Source: Populus alba (taxonomy: Eukaryota; Streptophyta; Magnoliopsida; Malpighiales; Salicaceae). Taken from it: 64,000 nt of DNA. The notes beneath the pieces are model-generated. The model worked only from the letters and a program-made list of their open reading frames with translations, made no database searches and was not told where the DNA came from. The translations under genes were made by a program, and so were the position numbers. The stretch spans positions 15,281,875 to 15,345,874 of the forward strand of contig NC_133300.1 in assembly GCF_005239225.2 (NCBI RefSeq), in the 5' to 3' direction. Below, one piece after another: positions 58,151 through 64,000 of the stretch (positions are counted from its first letter, which is position 1; the number at the start of each line of letters is the position of its first letter).

Positions 58151-58820
58151 AAAATACTTTTCAATTGTGATGTGCGTGGCCCCACCCTGCTCTTGACAGG
58201 AAGGTGCCTCTGCTGCCCAATGCGCGTTCGATATCCCTTTCATTTCTCTTTTTGCTTTTTCTCCACCGAAACTCCATCTTCTTTACAGTGTAAACTTACC
58301 AGTACGAGTTCTTGACCTCAAGGAACCGGAAAAAAAAATTCGACGTCATTGGGCTTGGCTAGATCTTGTGCCTCTTTAGCCAACACTTACCACACGGTTT
58401 GTTTAGTCTAGATTCGTGAAATACTCGTAGAAATTTGGTGTTTTCTGATTTCTAAGTAGAATTATACATGTTCCAGCTTGAAATTGCTATTTGGTAGATT
58501 TAATTGCCAAATTTCTTGATCTTACCTTCTGTTTCATGTTTGACCACAGGAGCAGGCCTTACTAGTTTATCGCTTTAGGGATTTTCATGAAATACTCGTA
58601 GAAATTTGGTGAAATACTCGTAGAAATTTGGTGTTTTCTGATATGTTCCAGCTTGAAATTACTAATTGGTAGATTTAATTGCCAAATTTCTTGATCTTAC
58701 CTTCTGTTTCATGTTTGACCACAGGAGCAGGCCTTACACGCGTGGAAAGCAATTGCTGAACCAAGCGAGCTAGTTGAGGCCAGAAGGGATCGGTACTAGT
58801 TTATCGCTATAGGGATTTTC
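58151..58820 (+). promoter_or_regulatory. TNL-3 upstream region with duplicated leader
   Basis: The shared TNL upstream segment lies at 58155-58290. Below it, a stretch of about 175 bp (pyrimidine tract, TGACCACAG acceptor, leader exon) is present twice: acceptor AG at 58548-58549 and at 58723-58724. The first copy runs to ATTTTCATG, as at the true start, but there ATG 58587-58589 is followed by AAA TAC TCG TAG. A 22-bp direct repeat (GAAATACTCGTAGAAATTTG plus GT) spans 58589-58635. Use of the first acceptor would give the mRNA an upstream mini-ORF. Confidence 0.55.
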
Positions 58821-60721
58821 ATGGCTTCCACCAGCGTCAAAGGAATAACCTCATCTTCATCTTTATCTTCTCCTCCTCCACTATATATGTATGATGTGTT
58901 CCTTAGTTTTAGAGGCAAAGACACCCGGAACAACTTTACTAGTCATCTATATTCTAATCTGGCACAGAGAGGCATCGATGTGTACATGGATGATAGGGAG
59001 CTCGAGAGAGGAAAGACCATCGAGCCTGCTCTCTGGAAGGCCATCGAAGAATCAAGGTTTTCAGTCATTATATTTTCAAGAGATTACGCATCTTCACCAT
59101 GGTGCTTGGATGAACTTGTCAAGATTGTTCAGTGCATGAAAGAGATGGGCCAAACTGTTCTGCCAGTTTTTTATGATGTGGATCCCTCAGAGGTAGCTGA
59201 GCAGAAAGGGAAATATAAGAAAGCCTTCGTTAAGCATGAAAAAAATTTCAAGGAAAATTTGGAGAAGGTCCAGATCTGGAAAGATTGTCTCTCTACGGTG
59301 GCCAATCTATCTGGCTGGGGCGTACGGAATAGGTAAATCATCTATCTACTTACTCTTATTCTCAAATCTGCCCTGTATTGTTTCATTGATGGACAAGCAT
59401 GATAGTAAATGTGTATTTTTTTCATATGCATGATTTTTTATTTTTATATTTTTATGATATTTTGAACTGATGTGATCAAGCATTTTTAATCTTTATATAA
59501 AACTTCTTTCTATTCTTAGGTTTTTCTTTATATTTTGAAAATAAAAATAAAATATTCAACAGAAAAATTTAAATGTATAAAAATGTTTAAAAACAAATCT
59601 AGCATGAACAAATAAAAAAGTTAGCTTAAAAAAAATTAAAAATTGTAAGAAAATGACAACAATTCATCATAAGAAATAAAAAATTGACCAAAGTTTTTGA
59701 ATATGTTGGTTTTAGCTTTTCAAAATAAATAAAAAAGATTTTCCATCTTGAATTAAAAAATTCAAAACTATTTATAAATCAAAGAGACAAATTTATTTTT
59801 AATTTGTTTTGTGAAAATTTTTATTTTTTTTATTTAGAATTAAAATTTGATAGGTGTCTTTCTTTTACTAATGGATTGTAACAATGAATTTACTAATTTT
59901 TTCATTCTATACAAAAAAACTACTTAATAAGAACAATAGGGTCTTTTTATAAGGGCCAATAGTTATTATAGAATTGATAGGGGTAGTTAGGCATTTTTTT
60001 TTTTTTTTACAGTATGATTACTTAGTTACCTTTAAAAGCAAAAATAAATAAATTAGCTATAGAGGCTTTTTTAAGATTTTTCACTTTTTAGGGTGCAATA
60101 AAATAACTTTATTTCCCTTAAAATTAAAAATACTTACCTTGTCTTCAAGGGCTTAGTCATGTTTTTTTTTTTTTTTTTTTTTTTTTTGGTGATGAAAAAA
60201 AAAAGAGTGGTTGGCTTGTTTGTAGAACACACAAGCGACTGTCTTTACACTCTTACTTAAGCAACATGAGCAATGTCTTATGACACCCAAAATAGGCCTT
60301 CATTGATGTTTTCTGATTCACCATGACATGACCTACTCCCTGAGTGGCATGTGTGAAGTAATTCTTTTTGGTTTGGCACCAAAATGATTTTCATTTCTTT
60401 TCTTTTCTTTTCTTTCGTCTTTATCCTCGAATTTCACACCCGACCTTGTAAACTTTTATAGTAACCCTTCAATCTGGTTTTTTTATTTAATATTTGGTTT
60501 ATTTTCTTTGAATTGATATTTTTTTATATGAATTATTTTTTAGAATTGAAATTTGTTATTAATTTTATACTTTTTATTTTTTTTTAATCTATTAGATTTG
60601 ATTATCATTTTTTTAATTACTATTTATTTTATGTGAGATTATTTTTATTTTATTTTTTTTGGTGATTTCATCCTTCATTTTTTATTGCTATGTTTTTTTT
60701 TATGTTGGCAAGTTTTTTAAA

Positions 60722-60757
<36 letters not shown>

Positions 60758-63700
60758 TGATTTCATACTTTAACATTGAATTAAGCCTTTTAGTTGAGTC
60801 TGGATTTAGGATTTAACGGATTGAGAATTTGGGATACTAACCTAGATTTAGGAGATTTGTCTAGGTTTTTTTTTTTTGAAGCTCATGTTTTTTTTTTTTT
60901 TTCCAGTTTCATTATTCAATATTTAATTTAATTAGAGATTGGACTCTATTAATTTTTTTTATTTGTTTTCTATAAGATTTTTAAATAATTTTAAAAAATA
61001 ACTAAGGTTATCTTAAGTCTTTTTATTTCTCATTCTTTGTTAAATCTAGCTTCTATTTTTTAAAAATTCTTTTTTTAATTGAATAATTTTTTTATGTTTA
61101 GCTTTTAATATTTGGTTGATTGAAATTGGGCTTTATTTTATTTTGATATGGGTTCCATGGAGTTTTCACCGATATGTGCTTCGGATCGTGAGTTTGACAA
61201 GTTAACCATAGTTATTCCATGTCGATCTAGTGTGTTGTCATCACAATTATATTTTTAAATAAATATACCAACCAATATATTATTATCTTAATATTTTAAA
61301 AGTGTTTTTCTAGCACGTATTGAATTTGTTACTTTCAAATATTATTATATTTTTGTAAAGGTTAGAAAAAAATAATCCAGCCCCTTGAGGCCAAAAATCT
61401 AGTTAAAGAACTACACATTAAAGTGAAGTTTTCCACAAGTGGCAACTTATCATTAGTATTTTTAATAGCACATTAAAGGTTATCATCTATGGTTCAGTTT
61501 TGAAGGTATGATAGATTATAAGCTACATGAATTTTTTTCCCATGAAAAAAATTATTTCTCAAAATACTATAGGTGGGAAAAAAAACTTTTCAAGCTAGCA
61601 TAGGTCTCACTGACGCAACTTCACACATGCAGGTCTCACATGTCAAAAAAATCTTCCTTTCTTTCTTTCTTGGGTTGGTCCCTCAATTTTTATATTTAGT
61701 TAACTTTAGTTTCATTATTATGATCACTTCATCTATTCTTTTGCACACAAAAAATATATGAATTAAAGTTAATATTTAGCATATGTGATATCAGGGCATC
61801 TCAAGGTGCGTGGATTGGATTTGCGCAACCATTTAAACCACGTTAGTTTGGGATAAAAAATTGTGCTATGCTAATATGGGAAAAACTCAAAATTAATAAA
61901 TTTAAAGTTGTTTTTTTTTAAGTTAATTATGCAAGATAATTGAATTTTTTTGTTACAAATAATTATAAAAATAACTTTGTGGTCGACAAAAAATATAATA
62001 GAACTCCATTTGCTTTTGGTCTGCAAAAATCAAACTTGATAAAGAGTTTTTGTTCTTGTATGCATGCTTCTTTAGTGGTTGTGTGATTCTTAGCATCAAT
62101 ACAATCCTAGTTCCTTTTTCAGTTTATTCTTTCATTTTCCTCTTTGTTCTCGAAGCTATCTATTATTATCAGGGCTGTATTTTTCTCAAAGGTTGGTGTA
62201 TTAATTTTCGGCTAACAGCCATACATTTTTGAGCTACAATATGCTAATGTTCATTTTCCCATTATCACTACCTGATTTGATTTTTGCACACTACATGATT
62301 AATGTTTTGCACCCTCCTATGCAGGAATGAATCGGAATCAATTAAAATAATTGCTGAATACATATCGTACAAACTAAGCGTCACTCTGCCAACAATTAGC
62401 AAAAAATTAGTTGGAATAGATTCTCGTGTAGAGGTATTAAATGGCTATATAGGTGAAGAAGTAGGCAAAGCAATCTTCATAGGGATTTGCGGAATGGGTG
62501 GCATAGGTAAGACGACTGTTGCAAGGGTACTATATGATAGGATTCGTTGGCAATTTGAAGGCAGCTGCTTCTTAGCAAATGTCAGAGAAGTTTTTGCTGA
62601 GAAAGATGGACCACGTCGTTTGCAGGAACAACTTCTTTCTGAAATCTTAATGGAACGTGCTTATGTATGGGATTCTTATAGAGGGATTGAGATGATTAAG
62701 CGGAGGTTACGACTTAAAAAGATTCTTCTTATCCTTGATGATGTAGATGACAAAAAACAACTAGAATTCTTGGCTGCGGAGCCTGGATGGTTTGGTCCAG
62801 GGAGCAGAATTATCATAACAAGCAGAGATACAAATGTGTTAACTGGAAATGATGATACTAAAATTTATGAGGCTGAAAAATTGAATGATGATGATGCTCT
62901 TATGTTATTTAGCCAGAAAGCTTTCAAAAATGACCAGCTTGCTAAAGATTTCGTAGAACTATCCAATCAAGTTGTGGGTTATGCTAATGGCCTTCCACTG
63001 GCTCTTGAAGTTATAGGTTCGTTTTTGTATGGAAGAAGTATCCCTGAATGGAGAGGTGCAGTTAATAGAATGAATGAGATTCCTGACGGCAAAATCATTC
63101 ATGTGCTTCGTATTAGTTTTGATGGTCTCTATGAATCAGAGAAGAAAATATTTTTAGACATTGCATGTTTCCTAAAGGGGTTTAAAAAAGATCAAATAAC
63201 AAGGATACTTGACAGCTGTGGATTCAATGCAGGTATTGGAATACCAATTCTTATTGAGAGATCTCTCATAAGTGTCTCTCGGGATCAAGTCTGGATGCAT
63301 AATTTATTACAGATAATGGGTAAGGAAATTGTTCGTTGTGAATACCCTGGGAGTAGATTTTGGACATACAAGGATGTCTGCCTTGCACTGATGGACAACA
63401 CAGTAAGTAGTTGATAGAGAACATTATCCGTAAGATTTCATGAAGTTTATTTTAATTTACGCTCCATCTCTACTCTACTCTGTATTTTTTTTTACTTGTA
63501 TTCCTTTTTTGTTGACAGGGAAAAGAAAAAATAGAAGCCATTTTCCTGGACATGCCTGGAATAAAAGAGGCACAATGGAACATGAAAGCCTTCTCTAAAA
63601 TGAGCAGACTAAGATTGCTCAAAATCGACAACGTTCAGCTTTCTGAAGGACCTGACAATCTTTCCAATAAGTTGGGATTTCTGGAATGGCATTCTTACCC

Positions 63701-64000
63701 TTCAAAATCATTGCCAGCTGGTTTACAGGTGGATGAGCTAGTTGAACTTCACATGGCTAATAGTAGTATTGAGCAATTATGGTATGGGTGTAAGGTGAGA
63801 TTAACTAATTTAAGGGCCTTTGTATTTCTTTTTATCGTTTTCCTATATATGTATTTCTTCTCCCTGTCTAATTGCAGAGTGCAGTTAATTTGAAAATCAT
63901 CAATCTCAGCAACTCACTACACTTGACCAAGACTCCAAATTTTACTGGAATTCCAAATCTTGAGAGTCTGATTCTTGAAGGTTGTAAAAGTTTGTCTGAG
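58821..64000 (+). CDS. TNL-3: TIR-NB-ARC-LRR immune receptor, right end outside window
   Basis: Exons are TIR 58821-59332, NB-ARC 62325-63402, linker/LRR start 63519-63794, and LRR from 63878 to beyond the edge; all have GT/AG borders. TIR shows YDVFLSFRGKDTRNNFTSH, the BB-loop region, and SSPWCLDEL with catalytic Glu98. The frame is open to the donor without the extra base seen in TNL-2. NB-ARC has GICGMGGIGKTT, ILLILDDVDD, GPGSRIIITSRD, NGLPLALEVIG, FLDIACFLKGF and WMHNLLQIMG. Five residues present in TNL-2 at the ARC2 end (around PEEPGRRSRLW) are missing, leaving YPGSRFW. The gene probably encodes a cytoplasmic or nuclear sensor whose TIR makes NAD+-derived signals on activation, by family analogy. 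No lesion is visible, so this is the best candidate for a working receptor here. Whether it has the extra C-terminal TIR cannot be seen. Confidence 0.92.
59333..62324 (+). other. TNL-3 intron 1, enlarged by an insertion
   Basis: The 2992-bp intron matches the 1590-bp intron of TNL-2 at both ends. About 1.7 kb (roughly 59870-61565) has no counterpart there. That stretch is T-rich, with a long poly-T (60164-60188), a TA run (60726-60752) and GATCGTGAGTTTGACAAGTT near its end, which recalls degraded retroposon tails. Confidence 0.7.

Overview
The window is plant nuclear DNA, AT-rich and dense in repeats. TIR-type NLR immune receptors (TNLs) indicate a eudicot. A recurring AT-rich repeat that I associate with Populus and Salix makes a poplar or willow the most likely source; I recognised this by eye and did not search for it.

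Three TNL genes lie head to tail on the + strand. TNL-1 (1-1276) enters from the left and shows only its last LRRs, a C-JID (post-LRR) domain and an extra TIR-like domain at the C-terminus. TNL-2 (25841-31582) has every exon but carries frameshifts and stops, so it is best called a pseudogene. TNL-3 (from 58821) runs off the right edge and is open as far as it can be read. Exon order in TNL-2 and TNL-3 is TIR, NB-ARC, linker/LRR start, LRR; TNL-2 also shows the C-JID plus second-TIR exon.

The TNLs travel with other sequence. After both TNL-1 and TNL-2 come an alanine-rich minus-strand remnant and fragments of an organellar phage-type RNA polymerase gene (RPOTmp-like). Before TNL-2 and TNL-3 lie shared non-coding blocks at 21.4-25.8 kb and 54.9-58.8 kb. 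The cluster therefore seems to have grown by duplication of a unit larger than the TNL, followed by deletion, rearrangement and transposon insertion.

Mobile elements fill the gaps. They are a PIF/Harbinger-like element (2461-4393, TSD TAA), a minus-strand gypsy-type LTR (5345-7490), a very young Copia element on the minus strand (8625-13774, TSD GTGAA, LTRs differing at one base), a class II element with a 12-bp direct repeat (17030-17993), and a 13.2-kb LTR element (36196-49405, TSD ATTGT) that splits the RPOTmp pseudogene. The 13.2-kb element holds an internally deleted Athila/Tat-like element (37034-43050) and three minisatellite arrays, one with a two-repeat higher-order period.

The most unusual points are the TIR-NB-ARC-LRR-C-JID-TIR architecture whose stop codon is a fossil splice donor, the same AGGTAA site at the end of normal TIR exons, the duplicated leader of TNL-3, and the nested element flanked by a 57-bp duplication with only 87 bp of its second LTR. 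I found no convincing tRNA, rRNA or CRISPR.
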